This document shows, piece after piece, positions 8,534 through 18,014 of a stretch of 64,000 nt of DNA (position 1 is the first letter of the stretch; every line of letters starts with the position of its first letter). The notes beneath the pieces are model-generated. The model saw only the letters and a program-made list of their open reading frames with translations. It was not told the origin of the DNA and made no database searches. Source of the stretch: Chondrocystis sp. NIES-4102 (GTDB taxonomy: Bacteria > Cyanobacteriota > Cyanobacteriia > Cyanobacteriales > Xenococcaceae); assembly GCA_002368355.1 (NCBI GenBank), contig AP018281.1, positions 3,596,001-3,660,000 on the forward strand, in the 5' to 3' direction. The position numbers and the translations under genes were made by a program.

Positions 8534-9547
8534 TTATTTTTGTTCAAAATTTTTACAGCTTTGATTTATTTCTGTAGCTTCAGTTTGCATTTTCAAAACT
8601 AAATTTTGATCTTCTAACAACAAATTTGATTTATGATCGCTTTTTAATTCTAATATTGGTTGGAGAACTTCCAACTGCAGGTTGAGTTCAATACTTTTTT
8701 CAATAGGAATAGCTAAACTAGAGCGAGTAATTAAATCCTGTAAAGCAGGGCAGGGTTGTGATCCATCTTGATAAAATTCTGGAGATTCCCATAATGGATA
8801 GGCGTGTTTACCGTTAATGCCTATTACTTCTCCTTGAATATTAAGTAATGCACCACCACTCATACCCTTACGTACATCGTTGGTATAGGCAATTTGATAT
8901 CCTTGCTCTAAAGCTTTATTTAGAACAATGCTAATTCGACCTGGTTTTAAAGCAAATTTTGGGGTGTTATAAGGCTGAGATGATTCAAAGCCTACAGTAT
9001 TATTGTTTTCAACTTGATTATAGGGAAAACCAGCAGCAAATATTCGTTCTCCCACTTCCAAATAAGCAGACTTACCTATTTTAGCTGTTGAATAAGTATT
9101 ATTTGCTTGAAACTCTAATAGGGCTAAATCATAGTTATCTTTCTTCTTTAACTTATTAGGTAATACTTTAGCTGAATGTATTTTGCCATCGCTAGTTTGA
9201 ACTTGATAGGGAGCTTCTCCTGCTCGTAAAACGTGCTGATTAGTAACGACTATATAGCGATCGCCTTGATGCTTAATAATTAACCCAGATCCTAAAAAAT
9301 CCTGATCTAAAACTTTAACACTAATATTGATTGCTATATTACTAATTTGACTTGATAAATTATTAGTAGAATCAACAGCAAGACTTTTTAGTTGAAATTT
9401 TGCAGCATCCCCAGACAAAAAAACCCCAGTGCTAATTATAGAGATCAGAAATTTTGTTGCCTGAGATGTTGAATTAAATAAATATGGGCTACGGAAATTA
9501 ACCCACTTAAAGTATCGATTATGTGAGCTTCTACGTAGCCATTTCAT
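8534..9547 (-). CDS. Trypsin-like serine protease (S1/HtrA-type catalytic domain)
   Basis: A 337-residue protein with an N-terminal hydrophobic stretch at about 31-46, probably a signal or anchor after a long basic leader. A chymotrypsin-fold catalytic domain spans about 70-290. The triad is complete: His105 (VTNQHVLRAG), Asp140 (NYDLALLEF) and Ser230 (RKGMSGGALLN). No PDZ domain follows, unlike HtrA/Deg proteases; the C-terminus ends in a short helical tail. It lies 38 bases downstream of the COP23-type gene in the same direction (75 counted from its ATG start), so the two are probably co-transcribed and act in the periplasm or lumen. The substrate is unknown. Confidence 0.87.
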   Translation of the reverse strand: MKWLRRSSHNRYFKWVNFRSPYLFNSTSQATKFLISIISTGVFLSGDAAKFQLKSLAVDSTNNLSSQISNIAINISVKVLDQDFLGSGLIIKHQGDRYIVVTNQHVLRAGEAPYQVQTSDGKIHSAKVLPNKLKKKDNYDLALLEFQANNTYSTAKIGKSAYLEVGERIFAAGFPYNQVENNNTVGFESSQPYNTPKFALKPGRISIVLNKALEQGYQIAYTNDVRKGMSGGALLNIQGEVIGINGKHAYPLWESPEFYQDGSQPCPALQDLITRSSLAIPIEKSIELNLQLEVLQPILELKSDHKSNLLLEDQNLVLKMQTEATEINQSCKNFEQK

Positions 9548-9585
9548 TAACCAATCCTGATAAGCATCATCTTATCTATAAATTG

Positions 9586-10122
9586 TTAATTATTTACGGG
9601 TACAGTGTCGAGAAATTTTTCCATATCTACATAAAACTCACCATCAGCATAAAAACCAGGATCATCGGCACTGAGGGTTAGAGTTTGTCCACTGACACTA
9701 CGACGGAAGTCTACCAATTTTACTAATACTTCTTCAGGATCTGTTCCTGGCTTGAGGGTAATTAGTACGTTTTCTTCAGGACAACTACCACCGCGAGCAT
9801 TAGCAACACATAGTACAGGGAGTTGATTAATATTGCCAGTACGAATAAATTTTAAATTACCTTGATCTAGAAATTTTTGAAATCTTTGTGAAACCGCTGA
9901 GCATCTAGCTGAAGGAGTCCATTTATCCGAGAATTCATTTGCCCAATTAATGAGGCTAATTCTACCTCTTGGGGTATTGACAAAGGTATTCCAACTACCG
10001 TTTAATTGAGCGCAGTAATAAGTATTACTATTTTTTGTTTGGGCTGATGCTGGGAGTGCGATCGCGCTGCCAATAACAACACCTAATCCAGCAAGTATTC
10101 CAGCTAAGGATTTAATTTTCAT
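9586..10122 (-). CDS. COP23-domain secreted protein
   Basis: COP23 (circadian oscillating polypeptide 23) family, first described from Cyanothece; biochemical role unknown. From the ATG at 10122 the protein has a clean signal peptide (MKIKSLAG..., cleavage near ASA-QT). A GTG at 10149 would add nine residues and spoil it. The mature part has the family pattern YYCAQLNGSW, RFQKFLDQG, LPVLCVA and a Cys pair (GSCPEE), likely two disulphides, consistent with an exported protein. The gene precedes a trypsin-like protease in the same orientation. This COP23-plus-protease arrangement suggests, but does not prove, a functional pair. Confidence 0.85.
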   Translation of the reverse strand: MKIKSLAGILAGLGVVIGSAIALPASAQTKNSNTYYCAQLNGSWNTFVNTPRGRISLINWANEFSDKWTPSARCSAVSQRFQKFLDQGNLKFIRTGNINQLPVLCVANARGGSCPEENVLITLKPGTDPEEVLVKLVDFRRSVSGQTLTLSADDPGFYADGEFYVDMEKFLDTVPVNN

Positions 10123-10293
10123 AATATTGTTTGAGATATTGTGAGCCACGACTAAGATATATAATAAAGTACACTACAGCTTTACTGCATGATTTATTTT
10201 ACCTGAGATACTTAAGTTGCAATTGTACTGTTGAGACAGTTTATAAAAGCTTCATAGTATATTTACTTAAAATATAATTTTAAAGTAAAGGAA

Positions 10294-11040
10294 ATGAGTG
10301 TAACTTGGCGTATAATTCCACCCTTAGAAGCATCTGGAGCGACCCAGATGGCGATTGATCGCTATATTCTAGAACAACATCGCATCAATAGACACCCCCC
10401 AACTATTCGCTTCTATACTTGGGGGAGGGCAACTATTTCTTTAGGTTATCATCAACGAGATTATCCTCAAGCTTGGCAGAATTTAACTTGGGAAGGAAAA
10501 CCCTTAGATATTATACGTCGTCCTACGGGAGGTAGAGCAGTATTACACCAGGAAGATTTAACTTATATGGTGGTTATGTCTGCATCTGCTGGTAAACGTT
10601 TAGAAGTATATAAACAAATATGTCAATTTTTAGTAGTAGGTTGGCGATCGCTTGGAGTGGATTTAAATTATGGTACAGCCACCAAGGAATATATTCAAGA
10701 TGATAATTGTTTTGCCACTGCAACAGGTTCAGATTTAGTTACAGCCAGGGGATGTAAAGTTATCGGGAGTGCGCAATTACGTCGTGGTAAAACTATCTTG
10801 CAACATGGTTCAATGATCTTAGATACCGATAGTAATCTTTACCGTCAGGTATTTGGCGTAAATTTAGAAGAGAAGTTGTTAAGTAGTATTAACCCAGCCA
10901 GAAATATCTCTCGACAAGAAATAATACAAAATTTAACTCAAGCAGCAATTAGAACTTTTAAGATTGATATAGTAGAGGAATCTTTGTCTACAGAGGAATG
11001 GCAAGATATTGCCAGTGATTTCTCTTTATTGAGATACTAA
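10294..11040 (+). CDS. Lipoate/octanoate-protein ligase or octanoyltransferase family (BPL_LplA_LipB)
   Basis: A 248-residue member of the biotin/lipoate ligase A/B fold. The N-terminal substrate motif (PPTIRFYTWGRATISLGYHQ) and the RRPTGGRAVLHQEDLTY signature at about residues 77-95 are clear. The Lys expected to contact the acyl-adenylate lies in CKVIGSAQLRRGKTILQHGS. LipM-type octanoyltransferases use a Cys nucleophile: a GCKVIGSAQ Cys is present, so LipM-like transfer is possible. Lipoylation serves the E2 subunits of pyruvate dehydrogenase and the glycine cleavage system. AAAGGA just precedes the ATG. It is followed by apcD, to which it is probably unrelated. Confidence 0.83.
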   Translation: MSVTWRIIPPLEASGATQMAIDRYILEQHRINRHPPTIRFYTWGRATISLGYHQRDYPQAWQNLTWEGKPLDIIRRPTGGRAVLHQEDLTYMVVMSASAGKRLEVYKQICQFLVVGWRSLGVDLNYGTATKEYIQDDNCFATATGSDLVTARGCKVIGSAQLRRGKTILQHGSMILDTDSNLYRQVFGVNLEEKLLSSINPARNISRQEIIQNLTQAAIRTFKIDIVEESLSTEEWQDIASDFSLLRY

Positions 11041-11074
11041 AGTTATTAAAGTTAATTAAATCTATTCAGATATT

Positions 11075-11560
11075 ATGAGCATAGTTAGCCAAGTCATTTT
11101 AAAAGCAGATGACGAACTACGCTACCCCAGTAGCGGTGAACTAGAAGGTATTAAAAACTTTTTAACCACTGGCGAAAGACGAGTAAGGATTGCTGAAACT
11201 TTAGCAAGTAATGAAAAGAAAATTGTCGATCAAGCTGGCAAAGCTCTTTTTAAACAGCATCCAGAATATCGTGCTTTAGGTGGTAATGCTTACGGACAAA
11301 AAGAATACAATCAGTGTCTACGTGATTTTGGTTGGTATTTACGCTTAGTTACCTATGGTGTAATGGCAGGCGACAAAGGCCCAATTGAAAGTTCTGGGCT
11401 AATTGGAGTTAGAGAAATGTATAATTCTCTAGAAGTACCTGTACCTGGAATGGTAGACGCAATTCGTTGTTTGAAAAATGCAGCGATTGACCTTTTAAGT
11501 AAAGAAGATGCTCAAGAAGCTAGTCTTTACTTCGATTATATAATCCAAAGCATGAGTTAG
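11075..11560 (+). CDS. apcD: Allophycocyanin B alpha-type subunit ApcD
   Basis: A 161-residue phycobiliprotein. The chromophore-binding Cys81 lies in [13 protein letters not shown]. The sequence follows ApcD rather than Apc[30 protein letters not shown] near the N-terminus and a C-terminus ending IQSMS. ApcD is a terminal emitter of the phycobilisome core and directs energy toward photosystem I or state transitions. As in other cyanobacteria it is not next to apcAB. The length equals the family norm and no residue looks defective. Confidence 0.96.
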   Translation: MSIVSQVILKADDELRYPSSGELEGIKNFLTTGERRVRIAETLASNEKKIVDQAGKALFKQHPEYRALGGNAYGQKEYNQCLRDFGWYLRLVTYGVMAGDKGPIESSGLIGVREMYNSLEVPVPGMVDAIRCLKNAAIDLLSKEDAQEASLYFDYIIQSMS

Positions 11561-11716
11561 TTAATTAGTTAAACTCAACTCACTGTTTATTAAGATCAAA
11601 TTAGGTAACTGAGCAGTTAGTTTAAAGTGATTAGGGTTTTTCTGCTATGGCGCGATCGCAGTAGAATTATCTTATCTACACTTTAGATTAATTATTAGTT
11701 ACCTATATTACTGCCA

Positions 11717-12208
11717 ATGGCTATACAAGCTTCGGTAAAAAAGACTTTTTATGTTTCCTTTGTCTTATTTGTCCTAACTTATGCTGCGGAAGGATGGATG
11801 TATGCTGCCTGGATTCATAGATTATCTGAGCAAGGATCTTTGCTTTTACAACTAGGAGAAGATATACGTATAATAGTTTCCTACATTACTGCTCTATTTC
11901 TCATTTCCTTCTTTGTAATTGTTTTTACCTCTCCTATCTCTTTATTTACTTTTAGTGTTAATGGTTGGATCAAATCCGATACCACAGCATTCTTATCAAT
12001 TTTTATCGGTGCTTTTGCTTTCGCCATAATTGTTCAGCGAATAGATTTTTTTGCTCGTTTTCTTGTCTTGACTGCTGCTGCTTTGCTGTTTAAGTTAGAT
12101 TTACAATTACTAGGTTGCCAACGTTGGTTGTGTTCCATAATTTTAATTATCTTTGGTTGCTTAGGATTTACAAGCGGTATACTAGCTTTTCATCAATCGA
12201 TTTTATAA
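11717..12208 (+). CDS. Cyanobacterial integral membrane protein of unknown function
   Basis: A 163-residue protein with about five predicted membrane spans: residues 10-30, 48-72, 75-95, 97-120 and 135-157. I do not recognise a family. There are few charged residues apart from a DIR and a QRIDFFAR motif. It ends 19 bases before a TPR protein gene, which is followed by an LRAT-like gene six bases further on. The three are probably one operon. Nothing in the sequence says what it transports or anchors. Confidence 0.7.
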   Translation: MAIQASVKKTFYVSFVLFVLTYAAEGWMYAAWIHRLSEQGSLLLQLGEDIRIIVSYITALFLISFFVIVFTSPISLFTFSVNGWIKSDTTAFLSIFIGAFAFAIIVQRIDFFARFLVLTAAALLFKLDLQLLGCQRWLCSIILIIFGCLGFTSGILAFHQSIL

Positions 12209-12227
12209 ACAGTAATAGGTAATAAGT

Positions 12228-12632
12228 ATGAAAAAAGAGCAAAAAACTAAAACTTGGTTGAGGGTAGTTACTTTAATTTTGGGTTTAGGTTTTACCGTCT
12301 CCACAGCAGCGATCGGTTTGAGCGGTTTATTTAGTAAAAATAATGCTAATTCTAACGTTTCGGAATCTACAGAGAATGGGGAAAATGCCGAGGAGCAAAT
12401 TCAGATGCAGATTAGGGGTTATGAAAAAGTATTAGAACGTGAACCTAAAAATGCTACTGCGCTTCAAGGGCTAGCTCAGATTTATCTACAGACAGGTAAG
12501 ATGGAACTCGCCATCCCTGTAATTGAAAAACTCGTAGCTTATTACCCCAATCAACCAGAATATGCCGGGATTTTGCAATTAATTAAACAGCAACAAGCGC
12601 AACAGCCAGCCACTCCCCCTCAAACTAAATAA
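12228..12632 (+). CDS. Membrane-anchored tetratricopeptide (TPR) protein
   Basis: A 134-residue protein with an N-terminal membrane segment at about residues 11-33 after a lysine-rich start, then an acidic linker. Two TPR-like helix pairs follow at about 55-120 (IRGYEKVLEREPKNATALQGLAQIYLQTGKMELAIPVIEKLVAYYPNQ). The C-terminus is Gln/Pro-rich. TPRs mediate protein contacts, so it is likely an assembly or adaptor factor at the membrane. Its position between a membrane protein and an LRAT-domain protein suggests partners, as inference only. Confidence 0.8.
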   Translation: MKKEQKTKTWLRVVTLILGLGFTVSTAAIGLSGLFSKNNANSNVSESTENGENAEEQIQMQIRGYEKVLEREPKNATALQGLAQIYLQTGKMELAIPVIEKLVAYYPNQPEYAGILQLIKQQQAQQPATPPQTK

Positions 12633-12637
12633 ATATT

Positions 12638-13324
12638 ATGGCAAAAGGTGATTGTATTTATGTATATCGCAATTTATTACAGTTAGATGGACTATATAAA
12701 CACTATGGGATTGATTGTGGTGATGGAACAGTAATTCATTATCGTAAACCTAGCGAAACCATAGAAAGAACTTCCTTAGATATTTTTAGTCTTGGTAACC
12801 CAATATATGTAGCCGAATATGGCGAGGGTTTTGGGTTTATTCCTGATGTAGTGGTGGAAAGAGCCAAAAACCGTTTAGGAGAAAAACAATATAATTTACT
12901 ATTTAATAATTGTGAGCATTTTACCAGTTGGTGTAAAACAGGTATTAGTGATAGTAAACAAGTTCGTAATTTCTTACCTATTGTTAGTACTCTTGATACT
13001 TCAAAACTTTATGAACCGATTAAACAGGCACTTAAGGGCAAACATATTAACACTAGTGAACTACTCCTATCAGAAGCACTAAGCGATATTAAATCAGTTT
13101 GGGAACAAATCCAACCAGAATATCAAACAGCCTTATCGGAAGCTACCGCCTGGAAACAAGTAGCCAAACAAGCTTTAATTAATCAACGTGAAGATCTAGC
13201 CAGAAGTGCGATCGCTCGCTCCCTAGATTATCAAAAACGTGCCAATAAATTAGAATTAGAACTGAGTGATTTGGCAACCATGACTCAAAATATTGTTTTA
13301 AATCAACAGGAATTGGCAAATTAA
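12638..13324 (+). CDS. LRAT-domain (NlpC/P60-superfamily) protein with coiled-coil tail
   Basis: The first 110 residues match the lecithin:retinol acyltransferase/H-REV107 fold, a circular relative of NlpC/P60. The expected catalytic set is visible: His22 (YKHYGIDCGDG), His34 (TVIHY) and Cys92 in the diagnostic FNNCEHFTSWC motif. In animals such proteins are phospholipid acyltransferases or phospholipases A; the bacterial substrates are unknown. Residues 130-228 are helical and rich in Ala, Gln and Leu, probably a coiled coil. It is the last gene of a likely three-gene operon with a membrane protein and a TPR protein, and converges on the NIL-ferredoxin gene with only two bases between stops. 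Confidence 0.82.
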   Translation: MAKGDCIYVYRNLLQLDGLYKHYGIDCGDGTVIHYRKPSETIERTSLDIFSLGNPIYVAEYGEGFGFIPDVVVERAKNRLGEKQYNLLFNNCEHFTSWCKTGISDSKQVRNFLPIVSTLDTSKLYEPIKQALKGKHINTSELLLSEALSDIKSVWEQIQPEYQTALSEATAWKQVAKQALINQREDLARSAIARSLDYQKRANKLELELSDLATMTQNIVLNQQELAN

Positions 13325-13326
13325 TT

Positions 13327-13731
13327 CTATAAATTAGTGGAAATGGCAGCCACAGGACAAGTAGGAACACATTGTTCACACACAATACAACGCGATCGTC
13401 TAAAATCTAATCTCCAGGTTTGAGGATTGAGAATTAAAGCCTCACTAGGGCATACTCCTGTACATAACCCACAGTCTACACATTTATCTTGATCAATAAT
13501 GATTTCCCCCGCAGCCGAAAAAACGCTGATATCGCGCATTCTCATCCATTCAATTGCTGCATCAATTTGATCAATGTCTCCCTGTAACTCCACTACCAAT
13601 TTACCCATCTGATTAGGTGCAACTTGGGCGCGAATAATATTTGCAGCCACATTAAAATCTTTAGCCAGACGATAGGTAAGGGGAAGTTGGATGGCGGTTT
13701 TAGGAAAAGTAATCGTTACCCGTTTTTTCAT
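13327..13731 (-). CDS. NIL-domain protein with two [4Fe-4S] ferredoxin motifs
   Basis: Residues 1-75 form a NIL domain (named after a conserved N-I-L motif and best known at the C-terminus of MetN-type ABC ATPases). Residues 78-134 carry two complete CxxCxxCxxxCP clusters (CVDCGLCTGVCP and CIVCEQCVPTCP). The fusion is widespread in cyanobacteria and suggests a ligand-sensing electron carrier. Some relatives are linked to methionine/homocysteine metabolism; the function here is not shown. Length is normal for the family, and all eight Cys ligands are present. Confidence 0.9.
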   Translation of the reverse strand: MKKRVTITFPKTAIQLPLTYRLAKDFNVAANIIRAQVAPNQMGKLVVELQGDIDQIDAAIEWMRMRDISVFSAAGEIIIDQDKCVDCGLCTGVCPSEALILNPQTWRLDFRRSRCIVCEQCVPTCPVAAISTNL

Positions 13732-13806
13732 AGAACATTATCGATTATAGATAGAATAAGAATCACGAGTTATCTAATCTTAATTTATTAAAGTTTAAGT
13801 TTAACC

Positions 13807-14367
13807 ATGAGCCAGACACCACTAGAATCTAATGCTAACAATTTAGTCAGAAATCTAGTTATTGCGATCGCAGCTATAGTTTTAAGTATTGCTTTGTTTT
13901 TGGGTTTGCAAACTGATAGTTCTTCTTCTTTAGAATCTCAGGCAAAAAACTCTATTCCCCTAGATGTGGCACTCAATAACCAAAAGCCAACCTTAACAGA
14001 ATTTTATGCTGATTGGTGTACTAGTTGTCAGGCAATGGCAGCAGATCTCGCACAAATAAAAAAAACCTATAGCGATCGCGTTAATTTTGTCATGCTTAAT
14101 GTTGATAATACTAAGTGGCTACCTGAAATGTTGCAATATCGCGTTGATGGTATTCCCCATTTTGTATTTATTAATGATCAAGGTAGTGCGATCGCCGAAG
14201 CCATTGGCGAGCAACCTAAAACTATTCTCCAAGCTGATTTGGATGCTTTAATTGCTAATCAACCCCTTCCCTACGCTAATCTAAAAGGTCAAGTTTCTCA
14301 AGTTGAAACTCAAGTTACTATAACTGATGATCGCAATAGTGATCCCCGTAGTCATGGCTCGGTTTAA
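13807..14367 (+). CDS. txlA: Thioredoxin-fold membrane protein, TxlA/HCF164-like
   Basis: A 186-residue protein with one N-terminal membrane anchor (residues 15-35) and a thioredoxin domain at about 50-155. The active site is WCTSC with Cys71 and Cys74, and the cis-proline lies in VDGIPHFVFI. It resembles HCF164/TxlA, the thylakoid thiol-reductase needed for cytochrome b6f and c-type cytochrome maturation, which faces the lumen. The 30-residue tail is polar. It is divergent from the NIL-ferredoxin gene across a 75-base gap, so the two may share a promoter region. Confidence 0.85.
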   Translation: MSQTPLESNANNLVRNLVIAIAAIVLSIALFLGLQTDSSSSLESQAKNSIPLDVALNNQKPTLTEFYADWCTSCQAMAADLAQIKKTYSDRVNFVMLNVDNTKWLPEMLQYRVDGIPHFVFINDQGSAIAEAIGEQPKTILQADLDALIANQPLPYANLKGQVSQVETQVTITDDRNSDPRSHGSV

Positions 14368-14486
14368 TTAAGAATTAATACCTAGGTATTCTCTTTTATT
14401 ATAAAAGTTGCATCAATTAATTATTTATCCCTTAGCATCCACAGAGGTTAAAATATTTGCTTTATATTCTTACTTTTTGAGAGATT

Positions 14487-14882
14487 TTGATGACTACAAT
14501 TGTTAAACACAAAAGAACAGGTAATCAATATATTTTACTTGGGGTTGTTGGTGAGGGAAGTAAAGTTAATCCTTCACGCTTTCTCAATGATTTGTTTACC
14601 CAAGATAAACCTGAAGTATCCTATTTGGCGACAGTTTGTGATGTGGTAGGTAATATCTTTTTAGTCTATATTAATGATTTAGTTATCTTAGAAATTGATG
14701 GGAAAAAACCAGTAGATTTATTACCAGAAAATTCCTTGCGATCGCTTGATAACTATCCTAACCAACAGTTAGAGGACGACTTTACTGATGCCCCATTAGG
14801 TGAAGAATTTGAAAATGACCAGTATATAACAAGTTCATCCCCAGCCAAAGACTTAGATGAAGGTGATGAGGACTGGATTTAA
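14487..14882 (+). CDS. Conserved cyanobacterial protein of unknown function
   Basis: A 131-residue cytoplasmic protein that I cannot name. Residues 5-80 look like a compact beta-rich domain (HKRTGNQYILLGVVGEGS, YLATVCDVVGNIFLVYINDLVILEIDG). The last 40 residues are strongly acidic and probably disordered. No signal peptide or membrane span. A 5' ATG doublet gives the start. It stands alone, with spacers of 119 and 426 bases. Confidence 0.65.
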   Translation: MMTTIVKHKRTGNQYILLGVVGEGSKVNPSRFLNDLFTQDKPEVSYLATVCDVVGNIFLVYINDLVILEIDGKKPVDLLPENSLRSLDNYPNQQLEDDFTDAPLGEEFENDQYITSSSPAKDLDEGDEDWI

Positions 14883-15308
14883 ACTATTTTTACTTATGTA
14901 TTTTATTTAACAATTTAACTTCATTTAATTGAGAATAAGCAGCAATTTTTTATATTAAAACATTCAAAAAATAATATAAAAATACTGTGTATTACTATTT
15001 CTTCGTGTTAGAGTTTAAGCCAAAAGAGCTAAAACATAACTAGCTTCTAGACTTGGCTAAATAATCGAATAAGTTTTCACTAATATTAATTTAAATGCCT
15101 TTTTTGGGCAAAATAGGATTGCCGTTAATCATCTAGTGAAATCTATTTAAGTAGAGATTCATAGTTAATCGTTAAAATAAAGCATGAATGGGTAAAATAC
15201 GGGGGTTAAATCCCTTAATTAAAGCGTCACTAGTTGGCAAGGCTGATAGCTTTTGATAACGTTGCAATCTGTTACAAGGTCTTATTATATAAATTATTAT
15301 TACGGTCG
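14883..15308. other. 426-base spacer, no gene found
   Basis: AT-rich. A TTG at 15234 opens a frame in phase with the next gene, but the extra 25 residues look non-coding, and the better start is the ATG at 15309. No tRNA, strong hairpin or heptamer repeat could be seen. Confidence 0.45.
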
Positions 15309-15932
15309 ATGACTGAACTAATTCAAGATTTATCTTTGGCTCAAGCTCACTCTCTAATTAATAGTTATGGTTTCGATTTAGGAGAAGAAGATGCCCTTGT
15401 ACTTTTACAATGTTGGTTAGATATTTATGATCCTAATTGGATTCTTTTGGCAACCATTGAGGCATTATATTTAGGACGTTATAAAGCTATTTCCATCGAA
15501 CACATCCTAAATGTCTGGTTGCGCCTAGGAAGTCCCAATACCCACTTCACCTATGAGTTTGAACGGCTTATTTGTCGTAAATTACCAAAACATTTAAATA
15601 ATACAATAGATTACAGTTGGGAAACAGAATTATCTGAATTAGCATTTGAGCAGTTAGAGACAGAATCGATAGATATTATTACAACTAGTGATCGAGTAGA
15701 GAATAAAATAACCAAGAAGCAGAGCGATCGCTTTTGGGAAACCGAAGCCGTTAAAGGAGCAAATAAATCCTTAATTTCTAATTGGGGAATTGCTCGTAAA
15801 AATACTAAAAATAATTGGTCTAATTGGAATTGCGAAGACAAAACGATTCATCAATTTATTCCCTTACCAGATGTATCTTCATTTTTCAATAAACTTAAAA
15901 CATTTGGCGAAGAAAAGTTAGAAGGGCAGTGA
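15309..15932 (+). CDS. Conserved cyanobacterial protein of unknown function, upstream of zds
   Basis: A 207-residue protein counted from the ATG at 15309; the in-frame TTG at 15234 is less likely. Residues 5-90 are a compact helical region (LIQDLSLAQAHSLINSYGFDLGEEDALVLLQCWLDIYDPNW), including IEALYLGRYKAISIEHILNVWLRLG. The middle is polar and low-conservation, and the end is an aromatic-rich helix. I recognise the general type as cyanobacteria-specific but not a function. It precedes zds by 63 bases and could be co-transcribed with it. Confidence 0.68.
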   Translation: MTELIQDLSLAQAHSLINSYGFDLGEEDALVLLQCWLDIYDPNWILLATIEALYLGRYKAISIEHILNVWLRLGSPNTHFTYEFERLICRKLPKHLNNTIDYSWETELSELAFEQLETESIDIITTSDRVENKITKKQSDRFWETEAVKGANKSLISNWGIARKNTKNNWSNWNCEDKTIHQFIPLPDVSSFFNKLKTFGEEKLEGQ

Positions 15933-15995
15933 TTTATATTAAAATATGTAAAGCAAACTGCTTTTCGGGAATTAGAAATTAATTATAAAATTGTA

Positions 15996-17453
15996 ATGCG
16001 TGTAGCAATCGTTGGTGCAGGATTAGCTGGCATGGCAACAGCTATTGATTTAGTTGATGCTGGTGCCCAAGTTGAAATATTTGAATCTCGTCCTTTTGTA
16101 GGGGGAAAAGTTGGTAGTTGGGTAGATAAAGACGGTAACCATGTGGAAATGGGGTTACACGTATTTTTTGGCTGCTACTATAACTTATTTGCTCTGATGG
16201 AAAAAATAGGAGCAATAGATAATCTTCGTTTAAAAGAACATACTCATACTTTTATCAATAAAGATGCCAGAGTTGGTGAACTTGATTTTCGCTTCCTAAC
16301 AGGTGCGCCATTTAATGGGTTAAAAGCTTTTTTTACTACATCACAACTTTCCACAGTAGATAAAGCAGCCAATTCCTTAGCTTTGGGTACAAGTCCAATA
16401 GTGCGCGCCCTAATCGATCCTGAAGGGGCGATGAAAACTATCCGCGATTTAGATAAGGTGAGTTTTGCCGATTGGTTTCGCAGTCACGGTGGCAATAATG
16501 GTAGTTTACGCAAAATGTGGGATCCTATTGCTTACGCTTTAGGTTTTATCGATACAGAAAATATTTCCGCCCGTTGTATGTTAACTATTTTCCAGTTTTT
16601 TGCAACGAAAACCGAAGCTTCTGTGTTGCGTATGTTAGAAGGTTCTCCTAGCGAATACTTACATAAACCCATAGTAGAATACCTAGAGGCGCGCGGTGCA
16701 AAAATTCATACCCGTCGTCGAGTTAGAGAGATTTTATTTGATGAGTCGGGTAACAAAACAAAAGTTACAGGGATAGTAGTAGCAGATGGCGAAAGCGAGA
16801 CAACTATTACCGCCGATGCCTATGTCTGCGCCTGTGATGTGCCTGGAATAAAAAAAATTATCCCCTCCCAGTGGCGTAAATGGTCAGAGTTTGACAATAT
16901 TTATAAATTAGATGCTGTACCTGTGGCGACTGTACAATTACGTTTCGACGGTTGGGTAACAGAGCTACATGATGCCGAGCAACGTCAACAGTTAGAAAAA
17001 GCTGCGGGAATTGATAACCTTTTATATACTCCTGATGCCGATTTTTCCTGTTTTGCAGATTTAGCTTTGGCTAGTCCTGGAGATTATTATAAACAGGGAG
17101 AAGGTTCATTACTGCAACTAGTTTTAACCCCAGGTGATCCTTTTATTAAGGAGAAAAACGAAGTTATCGCCCATCATGTTTTAGAACAAGTACGTCAATT
17201 ATTCCCTTCTGCTAGGGACTTAAACATGACCTGGTATAGTGTGGTTAAACTAGCCGAATCTCTCTATCGTGAAGCACCTGGTATGGATCCTTATCGTCCA
17301 CCTCAGCAAACACCAGTATCTAATTTCTTTTTAGCAGGTAGCTATACCCAACAGGACTATATCGATAGTATGGAAGGGGCGACATTATCGGGTAAACAAG
17401 CAGCTAAAGCTATTTTGGAAAATGCCCAACAGTTAAAACCCGTAATGGTGTAG
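15996..17453 (+). CDS. zds: 9,9'-di-cis-zeta-carotene desaturase (plant type)
   Basis: A 485-residue FAD enzyme of the CrtQ/ZDS type, which introduces two double bases' worth of desaturation to turn zeta-carotene into lycopene. The dinucleotide-binding motif [14 protein letters not shown] is at residues 3-16, followed by the [34 protein letters not shown] segment typical of ZDS. The C-terminal flavin motif [26 protein letters not shown] is intact. It is bound to the membrane and uses plastoquinone. The neighbouring SRPBCC gene 62 bases downstream is conserved in other cyanobacteria. Length matches the family. Confidence 0.96.
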   Translation: MRVAIVGAGLAGMATAIDLVDAGAQVEIFESRPFVGGKVGSWVDKDGNHVEMGLHVFFGCYYNLFALMEKIGAIDNLRLKEHTHTFINKDARVGELDFRFLTGAPFNGLKAFFTTSQLSTVDKAANSLALGTSPIVRALIDPEGAMKTIRDLDKVSFADWFRSHGGNNGSLRKMWDPIAYALGFIDTENISARCMLTIFQFFATKTEASVLRMLEGSPSEYLHKPIVEYLEARGAKIHTRRRVREILFDESGNKTKVTGIVVADGESETTITADAYVCACDVPGIKKIIPSQWRKWSEFDNIYKLDAVPVATVQLRFDGWVTELHDAEQRQQLEKAAGIDNLLYTPDADFSCFADLALASPGDYYKQGEGSLLQLVLTPGDPFIKEKNEVIAHHVLEQVRQLFPSARDLNMTWYSVVKLAESLYREAPGMDPYRPPQQTPVSNFFLAGSYTQQDYIDSMEGATLSGKQAAKAILENAQQLKPVMV

Positions 17454-17515
17454 ATTAAATTATAAGTAATCAGACCATCTACCTAATAAAATATCCCAAC
17501 CATAATTTTAAAGTA

Positions 17516-17959
17516 ATGACAGACTGGCTAGAACATACCGTCCAAGTAGAAGTCCCTGTACCAATCGAATTAGTATGGGGTCTTTGGTCTGATCTACAGC
17601 AGATGCCTCGTTGGATGAAATGGATTGATTCTGTCACAATTTTAGAAGATAATCCAGAGTTATCGCGCTGGAAATTGGCTAGTGGTGGCTTCAATTTTAC
17701 TTGGCTATCGCGTATTGTTCAGATTGTGCCATATCAAATAATAGAATGGCAATCGGTAGATGGTCTACCCAATAAAGGGGCGATTCGCTTTTATGATCGT
17801 CGAGGTAGTAGCATTGTTAAAATGAGCTTTGCTTATGCAGTACCTGGTATTATTGGTCAATTAATGGACAAGCTAATTGGGGATGTAGTTGAATCTACTG
17901 TGCAAGCTGATTTAGAAAGATTTAAGGAATACGCAATTAAACAAAAGGAAGAATCATAA
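17516..17959 (+). CDS. SRPBCC (START-like, polyketide cyclase/dehydrase) family protein
   Basis: A 147-residue protein with the START-like fold: N-terminal strand EHTVQVEVPVPIELVWGLWSDLQQMPRWMKWIDSV, then WLSRIVQIVPYQIIEWQSVDGLPNKGAIRFYDR, and a long C-terminal helix. The family binds hydrophobic ligands in a deep cavity. It follows zds closely, an arrangement seen in other cyanobacteria, so a role in carotenoid handling is plausible but unproved. Confidence 0.85.
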   Translation: MTDWLEHTVQVEVPVPIELVWGLWSDLQQMPRWMKWIDSVTILEDNPELSRWKLASGGFNFTWLSRIVQIVPYQIIEWQSVDGLPNKGAIRFYDRRGSSIVKMSFAYAVPGIIGQLMDKLIGDVVESTVQADLERFKEYAIKQKEES

Positions 17960-18014
17960 ACAGATATAAACGTGTTAGAAAGTAGGAGATTATTAAAATC
18001 TCTAGGATTTGTCT

